Of a stretch of 41,175 nt of DNA, positions 15,081 to 23,832 are shown one piece after another. A program made the translations under genes and the position numbers. This DNA is from a virus: positions 1-41,175 of the IMG/VR virus record IMGVR_UViG_3300045283_000417; one strand, given 5' to 3'. Position 1 is the first letter of the stretch. Each line of letters opens with the position of its first letter. The notes under the pieces were generated by a model, which saw only the letters and a list, made by a program, of their open reading frames with translations, had not been told where the DNA came from and searched no databases.

Positions 15081-16352
15081 ATGGCTGAAACTAACGTAGC
15101 AAGCGGCAGTGCTATTGCAATTAAGCAGTACAGCGCCGCTCTATTTGCAAATACGCTGAAAGCAACTACAGCGATGGACAACCTGATCGGCCCGGTCGAA
15201 CCAACCTCTGCAATGCAGAAGGTGGCCGGCCAATCCGCACCAGGCATGCCAATCGTACGTATCGACAATCTGATGAAGGTTCCGGGTGACACCGTGTCGC
15301 TTGATCTGGTCGATACTGTAAGCGGCGAACCGCTGATGGGCGATGTCAACCGTGAAGGCAAAGGCAATGTCCTTGCATTCTCATCGATGGACATCAAGAT
15401 TGACCTGTCCAGCAAAGTGATCGATGCGGGTGGCAGCATGTCTCAACAGCGCACCAAGTGGCAACTGCGCGAGATTGCGCTGGCGCAATTGTCGGGCTAT
15501 TTCCCCCGCCTATCAGCACAAACCACGCTGGTGCATCTTGCCGGTTCCCGCGGTTCGCAAATGGGACAGGACTGGACCATACCACTGCAAAGTGCATCAA
15601 GCTTTGCGGGCATCATGGTCAACGCGGTCAAGGCCCCTACCTATAACCGGCATTTCGTGGTGAATGGTTCGGGCTTGACTGCTGGTGGGCAACAACTCGC
15701 ATCCATCGCCTCCACCGATGCCCTGAAATTGACTCACCTGGATCTGCTGCGCAAGAAGCTGGACGATATGGATCAGCCTCTGCAACCGTGCAAAATGGAC
15801 GGAGACAAAGCCGCGCAGACATCCAAAATGTGGGTATTCCTGGCGACTCCTAACCAGTATTCCATACTGTTGACGGAAGGCTCGTTACGCGCATTCCAGC
15901 AAAACGCGGTTAATCGCGCGGCCTATTTCGACACCAAACACCCCTTGTTTGCTGGCGAAGTCGGTATGTGGAACGGCATTCTCGTTATCAAAAACGAGCG
16001 TGCCATCCGCTTCATGCCGAGCGACAGCACGCAGATTATTACTGCTGGCAATGCCGCAACCGCAACCGAGAGTGCGCAAACCGTCAATGGTTCGCTGACT
16101 GCTGGTTATGCGGTGGAACGCGGTCTGTTGCTGGGTGCTCAAGCCTTGGGTATTGCTTATGGCAAAACCAAGATCAGCGGCATTCAATTCGGGTGGAAAG
16201 AGCACTGGTACAACTTCGAGAGCAACCTGGAAGTCATGGGCGAAAAAGCATGCGGCCACATGAAAACCCGGTTTTCCAACGATGACGGCACCGGCACCAA
16301 AGTACCGACCGATTTTGGCGTGATCGCGGTGGACTCTGCCGTTCCCCTGTAA
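15081..16352 (+). CDS. Major capsid protein (N4-gp56 / DUF4043-type)
   Basis: 423 residues. The opening AIAIKQYSAALFANTLKATTAMDNLIGPV is typical of the DUF4043/N4 gp56 capsid family; later features include VLAFSSMDIKIDLSSKVIDAGGSMSQQRTKWQLRE and VFLATPNQYSILL, then the C-terminal FGWKEHWYNFESNLEVMGEKACGHMKTRF. Follows the scaffold by 11 bases with an AAAGGAA site. It should form the icosahedral shell with the HK97 fold. Length is usual for the family. Confidence 0.88.
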   Translation: MAETNVASGSAIAIKQYSAALFANTLKATTAMDNLIGPVEPTSAMQKVAGQSAPGMPIVRIDNLMKVPGDTVSLDLVDTVSGEPLMGDVNREGKGNVLAFSSMDIKIDLSSKVIDAGGSMSQQRTKWQLREIALAQLSGYFPRLSAQTTLVHLAGSRGSQMGQDWTIPLQSASSFAGIMVNAVKAPTYNRHFVVNGSGLTAGGQQLASIASTDALKLTHLDLLRKKLDDMDQPLQPCKMDGDKAAQTSKMWVFLATPNQYSILLTEGSLRAFQQNAVNRAAYFDTKHPLFAGEVGMWNGILVIKNERAIRFMPSDSTQIITAGNAATATESAQTVNGSLTAGYAVERGLLLGAQALGIAYGKTKISGIQFGWKEHWYNFESNLEVMGEKACGHMKTRFSNDDGTGTKVPTDFGVIAVDSAVPL

Positions 16353-16370
16353 TCCATCATGACATAAGCG

Positions 16371-16386
16371 GGGCTTTCACAGCCCT
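16371..16386 (+). other. Weak hairpin between capsid and head-protein genes
   Basis: GGGCT-TTCAC-AGCCC (16371-16375 with 16381-16385) followed by TTCT rather than a T run. It could attenuate or stabilise mRNA and so set the relative amounts of capsid and the next protein. Confidence 0.4.
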
Positions 16387-16418
16387 TCTAGTCCTTTAAT
16401 TCGCAAGGAGATTTACAA

Positions 16419-16859
16419 ATGGCTAGTTTCAACGCAACAGATTTAAACACCAAAGCGCGTCCGATGGGTGCCTCTGGTAATGGTCTGGTAATTTACGGAT
16501 CAGTTACCCCAACTGCTGGCGCATCTGGTGATGTTTACCGTCCGACTCGCATTCCTGCCGGTATGTTGATTACCCAACTGGACATCAATAACGATGACCT
16601 GGATACGGGTGGCACGGCTATGTCTGCATCAATCGGGTATGAGCCGGTCAATGCTGCTGACGGACCTACCGCAAACGCCACTTACTTCTCGGCAACCGGG
16701 ACATTCCTGACTGCTGCGGGGCGCAAATCGTGCGTGTTTCTGCCCATCAAGTTCGAGAAAGATGTGTATATCACGCTGACCTTGACCGTATCCGCGACCA
16801 CGTTCGCATCTGGTGTTGTAACCGCGATAGCTACCGGACAGGCCGAAGGTATCAAGTAA
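16419..16859 (+). CDS. Head decoration-like protein
   Basis: 146 residues, Ala/Thr/Gly-rich and beta-predicted (MGASGNGLVIYGSV, then RIPAGMLITQLDINNDDL), with no charged clusters. It has a strong ribosome-binding site (AAGGAG) and sits directly after the capsid gene, the usual place for an abundant decoration or capsid-stabilising protein. It is followed by a terminator. Family not recognised by name. Confidence 0.6.
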   Translation: MASFNATDLNTKARPMGASGNGLVIYGSVTPTAGASGDVYRPTRIPAGMLITQLDINNDDLDTGGTAMSASIGYEPVNAADGPTANATYFSATGTFLTAAGRKSCVFLPIKFEKDVYITLTLTVSATTFASGVVTAIATGQAEGIK

Positions 16860-16885
16860 GAATCATCGCTGCTGGTGTACCTGGG

Positions 16886-16909
16886 CGGCTCTACGGAGCC
16901 GTCTTTTTT
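16886..16909 (+). terminator. Intrinsic terminator after the head protein
   Basis: CGGCTC-TACG-GAGCCG (16886-16891 with 16896-16901) then TCTTTTTT. It ends 14 bases before the next ATG. Confidence 0.8.
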
Positions 16910-16922
16910 ATGGAGTTCGACT

Positions 16923-17291
16923 ATGGCACAAGTGCAATACATAGGGAAATGCAACAAGCAGGACAGTATCCGCGGCATTGGCTTGTATTGGGAGCCCGAG
17001 CAAGTACGCAATGTAACGCCTGAAGTGGCCGAGCGGCTGCTGCATTACCGCGATACATGGGTAAAGGTAGAAGCAGAAACTGAAGGCGGCGAACCCATCG
17101 GCTTGACACCAGACGAGAAACCCGCCGAAGAGCCGCTACCGGTCATTGATTTTCATGTCATGGATAAGGCATCTCTGGTGCAATTTGCCGAGCGCGAATA
17201 CAACGAACGGCTTGATAAGCGGCTGAGCGAAGATTCGCTGCGGCACAAGGTGATCGCGCTGTTCGGGAAACATCAGGCAGAACTCGGGTAA
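16923..17291 (+). CDS. Head-tail connector-region protein
   Basis: 122 residues from ATG 16923 (after TATGGAG); a longer GTG start at 16875 would run through the terminator. N-terminal VQYIGKCNKQDS and YWEPEQVRNVTPEVAERLLHYRDTWVKV resemble small head-completion or gp-FI-like proteins whose first half is a beta module. The C-terminus is charged and helical. One base overlap with the next gene. Function inferred from order. Confidence 0.5.
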   Translation: MAQVQYIGKCNKQDSIRGIGLYWEPEQVRNVTPEVAERLLHYRDTWVKVEAETEGGEPIGLTPDEKPAEEPLPVIDFHVMDKASLVQFAEREYNERLDKRLSEDSLRHKVIALFGKHQAELG

Positions 17292-17623
17292 TGGCCTTTA
17301 CCTATCAGACAGTCGTGGACCTGGCGCGCGTCCCGCTGAATGACAGCGACAAGGTGCGAGTTACCGACGCGCAACTGGTTACGTTCGCCAATCATGGAAT
17401 GTTGCAGCTCTGGCTGCGACGCCCTGATCTGTTCGTCGGGTTATACGCCAATCTGCCCACTGGTCAGAATGCGCTGGCCGACACTTTCCCGATGGACGCG
17501 AGCTACGTGCAAACAGTGGCCGACTATGTGACGTTCCGGGCCGAAACGATCGATGACGAGAAAATGAACGAACCGCGTGCCATGGCCTTCGCGCAATTGT
17601 TCGGATCGGTGGCGCCAGCATGA
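17291..17623 (+). CDS. Head-tail adaptor (DUF6682-like)
   Basis: 110 residues. TYQTVVDLARVPLNDSDKVRVTDAQLVTFANHGMLQLWLRRPDLF matches the start of the phage adaptor family I recall as DUF6682, which places small helical adaptors under the portal. Shorter than the full family, with the remainder apparently taken over by the next gene. 4-base overlap downstream. Confidence 0.6.
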   Translation: MAFTYQTVVDLARVPLNDSDKVRVTDAQLVTFANHGMLQLWLRRPDLFVGLYANLPTGQNALADTFPMDASYVQTVADYVTFRAETIDDEKMNEPRAMAFAQLFGSVAPA

Positions 17624-18255
17624 AGCTATGGACCGACTTCTACGATCTAGTAGTACCTGATCTGCCCGGCTGCCCGTTCTTGATGATTGATAACGCACTA
17701 CGCCAAGCTGCCATTGCCTTCTGTGAACAGTCTTTGGTATGGCGCTATCAACATCCTGACATTTCGGTAGTGGCGGCCACGGCTGTATATGCCTTTGTTC
17801 CGCCTTCCGGTGCGGTGGTGCATGCCATTACTTATGCAGAATTCGCGGGAACGGCTATCGAATGCAATGCCGCTGAATCGGGGATACTGATTGCCGACTG
17901 GCGCAACCAGACCGGGACGCCAACCTATGTTTTAGGTGGTGCGACATCCGCAACTCTCGTCCCGACACCCGATGTGGCCGGTACGCTCACCATGACTGTG
18001 GCGCTCAAGCCTTCGCCTGCCGCTACCGGCGTCGACGATTCTATTTTCAACGAATACCGCGATGGCATCATCGCCGGGGCGCTGGGGCGGCTCATGCTAT
18101 CGCCCAAGAAGCCGTACAGCAACCCTTCGATGGCTACCTACTATCAACAGCAATTCACGATTAAAGCGGGACAAGCAGGTATGCGTGTCGCGAACACCTA
18201 TACGCGCGCACCGCTTCAAACCGCCATTCTCAGCCGGGGCAGATCATGGGGTTAA
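17620..18255 (+). CDS. Tail adaptor protein (gp4/tail tubular A-like)
   Basis: 211 residues: IDNALRQAAIAFCEQSLVWRYQ near the start, and FNEYRDGIIAGALGRLMLSPKKPYSNP towards the end. This alternation of a helical core and a beta insertion (residues 45-130) is characteristic of podovirus adaptor proteins that ring the portal and hold the tail nozzle. Overlaps both neighbours (4 and 10 bases), showing tight coupling with the DUF6682-like gene and the fibre gene. Confidence 0.6.
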   Translation: MKLWTDFYDLVVPDLPGCPFLMIDNALRQAAIAFCEQSLVWRYQHPDISVVAATAVYAFVPPSGAVVHAITYAEFAGTAIECNAAESGILIADWRNQTGTPTYVLGGATSATLVPTPDVAGTLTMTVALKPSPAATGVDDSIFNEYRDGIIAGALGRLMLSPKKPYSNPSMATYYQQQFTIKAGQAGMRVANTYTRAPLQTAILSRGRSWG

Positions 18256-19256
18256 AGTTTAGCAATTTCGGGAAAGCAGTCGTAGGCTCTGCCCCATCAG
18301 GCACAACGGGACTTAGCTTTACCGTGGCGGCGGGGACTGGCCTTCTCTTCCCGTCGCTCGGCGCGGGTGATTACTTCTACGGGATATTCAAGGACGCTTC
18401 CGGTAACAGGGAAGTGGTGAAGATCAGCGCACGTAGTACCGATGCCATGACTATTGCCACTGGAGGACGTGGGCTGGATGGAACCACGGCGCGCACGTGG
18501 GCGGCTGGTGATTACTTTGTTGCTGGAATAGTCAATGTTGCCCTGCTCGAATCTCTCGGCAACACAAATCTTCAGGCTATCGGTGCGCTAATCTCTGCTG
18601 CCGATCAATTGCCATACTTCACTGGCAGCGGCACGGCTGCATTGACCGGACTCAGCGCGTACATTCGCTCACTACTGGATGACGCGGACGCGGCCACGGC
18701 GCGCGCTACGCTTGGATTAGGAAGTGTTGCTACGCAATCCGCTGGCTCGGTGGCGATTACTGGCGGATCTGTTGCCGGAATAACTGACCTTGCTATTGCC
18801 GACGGCGGAACGGGCGCAAGCACAGCAGCAGCAGCGTTTGCTGCATTGAAACAAGCCGCTGATACTTCTAATACAGGGGTTGTGGAACTTGCAACAAATG
18901 CTGAGGCACAAACAGGCACGGATGCAGTCAGGGCTGTGACGCCAGCAAATCTTGGGGCGACTGTTCTTGGTATGGGGCAGACATGGCAAAACGTCACAGG
19001 TAGCCGCGCTGTATCAACCACATACACCAACTCGACCGGGAGGCCAATTCTTTTATGCATAGGGGGAACTGTCTCTGTGGCAGGTGGCGCGCTTAATGTT
19101 GCTATTGGGGGGGTTAACGTTGCATACAGTCCCGCTGCTTACGTAAATAACGGTTTCATAAGCGCTAACGGGATACTGGTTCCTAATGGCTCAAGTTATG
19201 CCGTAGCACCTGGGACTGGAGTATTCACCATCAATTCGTGGTTCGAACTGAGGTAA
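18246..19256 (+). CDS. Tail fibre protein
   Basis: 336 residues. N-terminal 90 residues (FSNFGKAVVGSAPSGTTGLSFTVAAGTG) form a virion-binding module found on many phage fibres. A repetitive shaft follows, with ATARATLGLG, then IADGGTGASTAAAAFAALKQ and NTGVVELATNAEAQTGTDAVRAVTPANLG, all classic fibre motifs. The C-terminal about 80 residues would be the receptor-binding tip. It overlaps the adaptor by 10 bases. Confidence 0.85.
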   Translation: MGLKFSNFGKAVVGSAPSGTTGLSFTVAAGTGLLFPSLGAGDYFYGIFKDASGNREVVKISARSTDAMTIATGGRGLDGTTARTWAAGDYFVAGIVNVALLESLGNTNLQAIGALISAADQLPYFTGSGTAALTGLSAYIRSLLDDADAATARATLGLGSVATQSAGSVAITGGSVAGITDLAIADGGTGASTAAAAFAALKQAADTSNTGVVELATNAEAQTGTDAVRAVTPANLGATVLGMGQTWQNVTGSRAVSTTYTNSTGRPILLCIGGTVSVAGGALNVAIGGVNVAYSPAAYVNNGFISANGILVPNGSSYAVAPGTGVFTINSWFELR

Positions 19257-19258
19257 TC

Positions 19259-19621
19259 ATGAAATATTTTAAGGATGCAAGCAACAACGTTTTTGCTTTC
19301 GAATCGGACGGATCACAGGATGCATTTATCAATCCGGAACTCGCGCCCATTACTCAGCAAGAGGCTGATGCCCTGCGCGTTCCGCCTGCCACAATTCCCA
19401 CAGTAATCACCATGCGCCAAGCGAGGCTGGCGTTATATCAATCCGGTTATCTAGCCCAAGCAAACACGCTTATTTCTGGGGCGGACGAAGAGTCCAGAAT
19501 TACTTGGGACTACTCATCAGAAGTGCTCCGATCACACCCTCTTGTGGCCGCTATCGCAGCACAACTCGCGCTCACCGAATCGCAACTCGATAACCTCTTT
19601 ACCCTCGGCGCATCACTGTGA
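19259..19621 (+). CDS. Fibre-associated protein (tail-fibre assembly-like)
   Basis: 120 residues from ATG 19259, just after the fibre stop. KYFKDASNNVFAFESDGSQDAFI is the typical opening of fibre-chaperone/Tfa-like proteins, and TMRQARLALYQSGYLAQANTLI recurs in phage fibre operons. Directly after a fibre gene, so chaperone or tip-maturation function is likely. Confidence 0.65.
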   Translation: MKYFKDASNNVFAFESDGSQDAFINPELAPITQQEADALRVPPATIPTVITMRQARLALYQSGYLAQANTLISGADEESRITWDYSSEVLRSHPLVAAIAAQLALTESQLDNLFTLGASL

Positions 19622-19641
19622 TTTTTAATATGGGGCATTAA

Positions 19642-20151
19642 ATGAAAAAATGGCTTTACGACAAATTATCTGAAACTGATAAACGACTCGATTTTTTAAC
19701 CGAAAGGAGTAACAAAATGGCTGGTGAGTACGAAGATCTATTAGCAACAATTCAAGCCGAGCGCGCGCAGTCTGTCGCTCTTCAACAAGCATTTGCAGTG
19801 AAGGATGCTGCATTCCAGGCATCTATCGACTTGCTGAATCAGCATATCGCTGACATGCAAGCCGCTGGCACTACCCCAGGAGTCGGGATTGTTATGACTC
19901 CCGAACAATTTGCCACGCTAAAAGCAAATGCCGCACAAGTCATTACCGACGAGGAAGCCGCTACCGCTGGTCTGCCGGTATCTACCACCGGCACGACCGA
20001 TCCGGTAAACACCGCTGGTGGGAATGCCGAAGGTAGTAATACCGGTAGCTCACCTGTCGAAACTGCTGGATTGCCAGTGTTGGGCGGTAATTCTGGCACC
20101 AGCGATGCCGGTGCCGCCGTGAATACCGACGCCGGACAAGCGACGGTCTAA
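19642..20151 (+). CDS. Hypothetical coiled-coil protein
   Basis: 169 residues if started at 19642, or 144 from ATG 19717, which has a far better site (GAAAGGAG). The shorter start may therefore be the real one and the first 25 residues a leader. The middle is helical and Gln-rich (TIQAERAQSVALQQAFAVKDAAF), the end is Thr/Gly/Ala-rich and unstructured. No known family. It is followed by a terminator before lysis cassette 2. Confidence 0.5.
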   Translation: MKKWLYDKLSETDKRLDFLTERSNKMAGEYEDLLATIQAERAQSVALQQAFAVKDAAFQASIDLLNQHIADMQAAGTTPGVGIVMTPEQFATLKANAAQVITDEEAATAGLPVSTTGTTDPVNTAGGNAEGSNTGSSPVETAGLPVLGGNSGTSDAGAAVNTDAGQATV

Positions 20152-20174
20152 TAGCGTTACTTCGCGCAGCAAAT

Positions 20175-20202
20175 AAGGCCATCCAATCGGGTGGCCTTTT
20201 TT
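20175..20202 (+). terminator. Intrinsic terminator before lysis cassette 2
   Basis: A 10-bp stem with one G-U pair (20175-20184 with 20189-20198; core AAGGCCA/TGGCCTT), loop AATC, then a T-run. The next gene starts 13 bases on. Confidence 0.85.
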
Positions 20203-20214
20203 ATAGGGGGCAAC

Positions 20215-20376
20215 GTGCCAACACCGATTTGGAAAGAAAAAGCAGAAGAATTGAACGTGAAAGCAGATGCCCAAGCTGATTCATTTCTCGACAAGCTGAA
20301 GGCGTCGGATTGGACTGCCGCCATTCTCGCGGGTGCTGCAGCGGTTGTTATCGTAATCCTACTGAGCCTTTTCTGA
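20215..20376 (+). CDS. Small membrane protein (lysis cassette 2)
   Basis: 53 residues from GTG 20215, preceded by AGGGGGC. The first 30 residues are charged and helical; residues about 33-53 are one strong transmembrane segment (AAILAGAAAVVIVILLSLF). C-tail membrane anchor, with the next gene overlapping its stop. Could be a holin regulator or antiholin; not recognised. Confidence 0.55.
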   Translation: MPTPIWKEKAEELNVKADAQADSFLDKLKASDWTAAILAGAAAVVIVILLSLF

Positions 20377-20681
20377 TGCAACACAACCAAGACGAAGAGG
20401 AAGAACAACCAGAAGAGCGGCGAAAAGGTCCGTCTACTTATGCGCTGTCATTCAGCGGCATTATTGCGGTCGCTGGGCTCGCTGCATCGGGCATAGCCAC
20501 GTACAACTCTTTACAGAACGATATTGCCACCCTAAAACGTGGGGAAACGTATCAAGAACGCACCAATGAGCGACTCAGCGAAGAGATCAAATCCGTGCGA
20601 GTCGAACAACGAGAAACCATGCGCGAGTTTAACGAGAAACTTGACCGGATTATCGAACAATGGCCGAGGGGAAGACGATGA
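20376..20681 (+). CDS. Membrane protein with coiled coil, i-spanin-like (cassette 2)
   Basis: 101 residues starting in a TGATG overlap. Acidic N-terminus, transmembrane segment about residues 25-43 (FSGIIAVAGLAASGIATY), then a heptad-like charged helix (TLKRGETYQERTNERLSEEIK) to the end. The topology is that of Rz-like inner-membrane spanins, and the next gene encodes a lipoprotein overlapping it by 4 bases, as in split Rz/Rz1 pairs. Confidence 0.55.
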   Translation: MQHNQDEEEEQPEERRKGPSTYALSFSGIIAVAGLAASGIATYNSLQNDIATLKRGETYQERTNERLSEEIKSVRVEQRETMREFNEKLDRIIEQWPRGRR

Positions 20682-20983
20682 TGCGCTATCTACTTATTCT
20701 GGTAAGCATTCTTGCGGCATGCACTTTTCCACCTATCAGCAATAAGAACACGGCAGAGATGCCGGATGCCGCTATTCCCGAATCTCCGCCTGTCGAAATA
20801 GTGGCACCAAAGAAAGAACCGGCGAAACCTCGCAAGGCGGCACCAAAGCCAGCGGAAAAACCAGATGAGCCTGAACTCACAAACCCGCTGGCCGACTGCC
20901 TGAATCTTGATATCCAAGATCCAAAAGAGGCAGCGAGAGCGAAACTGGACTGCATGAAAGAACGCCTGGATATTCAACCATGA
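20678..20983 (+). CDS. Lipoprotein, o-spanin-like (cassette 2)
   Basis: 101 residues with signal peptide and lipobox LAAC (C15). The mature part is Pro/Lys/Glu-rich (PKKEPAKPRKAAPKPAEKP), suited to span the periplasm, then a short helical end. ATGA overlap with the i-spanin-like gene. The Pro-rich outer-membrane lipoprotein is the usual form of Rz1. A second ATG (20681) is equally possible. Confidence 0.55.
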   Translation: MMRYLLILVSILAACTFPPISNKNTAEMPDAAIPESPPVEIVAPKKEPAKPRKAAPKPAEKPDEPELTNPLADCLNLDIQDPKEAARAKLDCMKERLDIQP

Positions 20984-21207
20984 CACTTATCTCAAACTGG
21001 AAAACCATTCTTAAGAAAGCGTACAGCATGTATTCCGCCTACCTGATTGTGGCATTTTCCATTGTCCTGCAGTTACTTCCGACTGTTGCGCCCCATTTTG
21101 AAATCTCACAGGTGACAGTTGGGCTTATTAATATGGTTCTCGGCGGCTCAGTAGTCGTCTTCAGGGCCATTGACCAGCAATTGGGTATTACCCCGCCCAG
21201 CGTATGA
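20980..21207 (+). CDS. Holin-like protein (cassette 2)
   Basis: 75 residues with two hydrophobic segments (about 17-34, YSAYLIVAFSIVLQLLP, and 44-62, VTVGLINMVLGGSVVVF) joined by a short loop, and N-terminal charges. This matches the phage holin family with a lysozyme gene next to it. It would make the inner-membrane lesion that sets lysis timing. ATGA overlaps on both sides. Confidence 0.7.
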   Translation: MTLISNWKTILKKAYSMYSAYLIVAFSIVLQLLPTVAPHFEISQVTVGLINMVLGGSVVVFRAIDQQLGITPPSV

Positions 21208-21722
21208 TCAATCCAAGCCCTACACAAGTACGCTCTACCGTAGCAGTCATGGTGCTGGCCGCGTCAACGCTTGTTGGCATTGCCTTGCATGAGGGTTATC
21301 AGGATGAGGCGTATATCCCTGCCCCCGGCGATGTGCCAACTATCGGGTTTGGCACTACTCAAGGCGTGAAAATGGGAGATAGAACGACCCCGGCCCGGTC
21401 GCTGGTGCGATTATTGGACGAAGTTGAGGGGATATACGCAGCGGGTGTGAAGAAATGCGTTACAGCGCCTTTATTCCAATACGAGTATGAAGCGTATGTC
21501 AGTCTGGCTTACAACATTGGCGTGGGCGCATTTTGCAGGAAAGCTGAACCCGGTAAGGCACCAAACCTTATTGATCTGATCAATTCAGGTAAATACGCGG
21601 AAGCCTGCGAACGAATTGAAGCATTCAAGTATGGACCGGGAAGAAAGGTTCTGCCTGGACTCGTCAAACGGCGCGCTGAAGAACGAGCGGTATGTGAAGG
21701 GAAAAAGGCAAGTCGGGTATGA
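21204..21722 (+). CDS. GH24 lysozyme with SAR-type signal-anchor
   Basis: 172 residues. N-terminal weakly hydrophobic VAVMVLAASTLVGIAL (13-28) fits a signal-arrest-release segment, which lets the enzyme pass the membrane without a holin pore. Catalytic Glu is E30 in ALHEGY; PTIGFGTT provides the Thr at 46. The usual catalytic Asp position (AY-x-D) reads AYIP, with D43 close by. It cuts glycan strands of peptidoglycan. Cys residues near the end may control activation. Confidence 0.85.
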   Translation: MINPSPTQVRSTVAVMVLAASTLVGIALHEGYQDEAYIPAPGDVPTIGFGTTQGVKMGDRTTPARSLVRLLDEVEGIYAAGVKKCVTAPLFQYEYEAYVSLAYNIGVGAFCRKAEPGKAPNLIDLINSGKYAEACERIEAFKYGPGRKVLPGLVKRRAEERAVCEGKKASRV

Positions 21723-23749
21723 CCGCATTCCGCATAGCCGGTTTCTCCGGGCTGGTCCCGCGGCTGGCAAAGCAATTGCTTGGACCGAATCAGGCGCAAG
21801 TAGCGACAAATTGCATTCTAACGTCCGGCGATTTGCGTCCACGTAGCGGGCCACTGCTGGTATTCGCCCCTGTCATTACCAATGACATCGTTTCCATGTT
21901 CCGCATGGAAAAAGACGGCAACGAAAAGTGGCTGGCATGGGAGCGGGACGTCGACGTAGCCCGATCGCCTATTGCCGGGAATACATCAAGGCGTTTCTAC
22001 TATACCGGCGATGGTGAGCCGCGTGCGTCAGACTATGACACAGCAACCTCCGGAGTCGGGCCTTACCCTTCCGGGTGCTTTGTGCTGGGTGTTACCCCTC
22101 CGATTACCAAGCCGACCGTTACGCCCTCCGGAGGCATAGGTGCTGCGGTAACACGGGAGTATGTCTATACCTTTGTGACCCCTTGGGGTGAAGAATCCGC
22201 ACCCTCGCCGGTGTCCACCCTGGCTACCGGAAAGGTTGATGATACCTGGGCACTCTCCGGCATGGATGCAGCACCGCCGAACTCCGGGACCATATCAGCC
22301 GCGGTAAAAGATACACCATCCGCCGGATATGTGACCGCCACATTTAATAGTGTGTTCGGACTCCGGGCCGGGGAAGAGATTGCCATTGCCTCAGTGGCCG
22401 GCATGACTGATCTTAATGGTACCCAAGCGATCGTAAGCATAAGCGGTAATGATGTCGTGTTCCTGCTATCCACGACACAGACTTATTCCTCTGGCGGCAC
22501 TTGGACCCGCAACGCGCCACATAACACTACTGGCATGACGAAGCGGATATACCGCACCTTGACCAGCGCGAGCGGCACCGAATATCACTACCTGGTTACT
22601 TTGTCAGTTGCCACGACAACCTATAACGACACCATATCTGACACCGTTGCCGCAGTAAATGAAGTGTTGCCCTCCACAAATTGGCTGATGCCTCCCGCCG
22701 ATATGAGGGGAATCATCATCATGGCGAACGGAATAGCCTGCGGATTCTTCGGAAACGAGGTTTGTTTCTCGGAGCCTTTCAAACCCTACGCATGGCCGAC
22801 CGCTTACCGGCAAACCTACGACGAAGATATTGTGGCGATCGGCGTCAATGGCACAACACTTGTCGGCATGACGCAAGGCAATCCATTCACCATTACCGGC
22901 GTAGACCCGGTAACGATGGGCGGCGGCATGGAGGCTATGGGCGTGGCATGGCCGTGCATGTCAAAAAGCAGTGTAGCGACATTTGCGTTTGGTGTTGGAT
23001 ACGCAGCGCCACAAGGATTCGTGATCATAGGCCCGACCGTGGACGTGGTTACCAAGGATTTATTCACGCAAAAAGAATGGTCCGAACTCAACCCATCGAC
23101 CTTCATCGCCACTTCTGCCGATAACCGCTACTACTGCGGATATACCGCTGATGGTAGCTCGCTTATGTTCGTGATCGACAAGGCAGAAGCCGCCAGCTTT
23201 ATCAAGATCAACCAGCGGATCACGGATATCTGGGCGGATCCCTGGACCGGGAAACTATACGTCGCCTTCGACAAGAAAATCTATCAGTGGGAAGGCGATG
23301 TTGGCACAAAACTTTCTTACGAATGGAGAAGCAAAACGTTCGTAACCGCGCCACCGATTAACTACGGCGCTGCGAAGATCGACGCAGACTTTTCCATGAC
23401 GGAAGCGGAATCGGCGGCTTCCAGTGGCTCGTATCAGGGTGTGATCGACGCTAACGAAGCGCTCATCACTGGCGGCCTTATGAACGATGGGCTCGCTGAC
23501 CCCTCGCTGGGAGAGTACGAAATTGGGGGAGATGAGATGTTACCTATCCCCGCGCTGTCCATCGACTCCTTGCAGTTCCAGTTATGGGCCGATGGCGAGT
23601 TGAAGTTATCCAGGAGCGTGACTAACAGCCGCGCATTCCGGCTGCCGACCGGGTACAAAGCCGATAACGTGGAAGTGGTGCTATCCGGTAATGTGAAAGT
23701 AACGGGTGTAGTGCTGGCTGAGACTATGGATGGATTGAAGCAGGCATAG
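21719..23749 (+). CDS. Tail tubular B-like structural protein
   Basis: 676 residues; LAKQLLGPNQAQVATNCILTSGDLRPRSGPLLV is the opening of the podovirus family whose members build the tail nozzle (T7 gp12-like). Later, TPWGEESAPSPVS, a beta-rich central part, and EWRSKTFVTAPPINYGAAKID towards the end fit a beta-propeller. ATGA overlap with the lysozyme gene. Terminator follows about 50 bases after the stop. Confidence 0.7.
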   Translation: MTAFRIAGFSGLVPRLAKQLLGPNQAQVATNCILTSGDLRPRSGPLLVFAPVITNDIVSMFRMEKDGNEKWLAWERDVDVARSPIAGNTSRRFYYTGDGEPRASDYDTATSGVGPYPSGCFVLGVTPPITKPTVTPSGGIGAAVTREYVYTFVTPWGEESAPSPVSTLATGKVDDTWALSGMDAAPPNSGTISAAVKDTPSAGYVTATFNSVFGLRAGEEIAIASVAGMTDLNGTQAIVSISGNDVVFLLSTTQTYSSGGTWTRNAPHNTTGMTKRIYRTLTSASGTEYHYLVTLSVATTTYNDTISDTVAAVNEVLPSTNWLMPPADMRGIIIMANGIACGFFGNEVCFSEPFKPYAWPTAYRQTYDEDIVAIGVNGTTLVGMTQGNPFTITGVDPVTMGGGMEAMGVAWPCMSKSSVATFAFGVGYAAPQGFVIIGPTVDVVTKDLFTQKEWSELNPSTFIATSADNRYYCGYTADGSSLMFVIDKAEAASFIKINQRITDIWADPWTGKLYVAFDKKIYQWEGDVGTKLSYEWRSKTFVTAPPINYGAAKIDADFSMTEAESAASSGSYQGVIDANEALITGGLMNDGLADPSLGEYEIGGDEMLPIPALSIDSLQFQLWADGELKLSRSVTNSRAFRLPTGYKADNVEVVLSGNVKVTGVVLAETMDGLKQA

Positions 23750-23797
23750 CCGGAAGATTCAACCCAAAAATAACTCTCGAATATCCTTGACTTAACC

Positions 23798-23819
23798 AGC
23801 CGCCTAGTGCGGCTTTTTT
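23798..23819 (+). terminator. Intrinsic terminator after tail tubular B-like gene
   Basis: AGCCGC-CTAGT-GCGGCT (23798-23803 with 23809-23814) followed by a T run; 13 bases before the next start. Confidence 0.8.
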
Positions 23820-23832
23820 CATGGGAGTGAAT

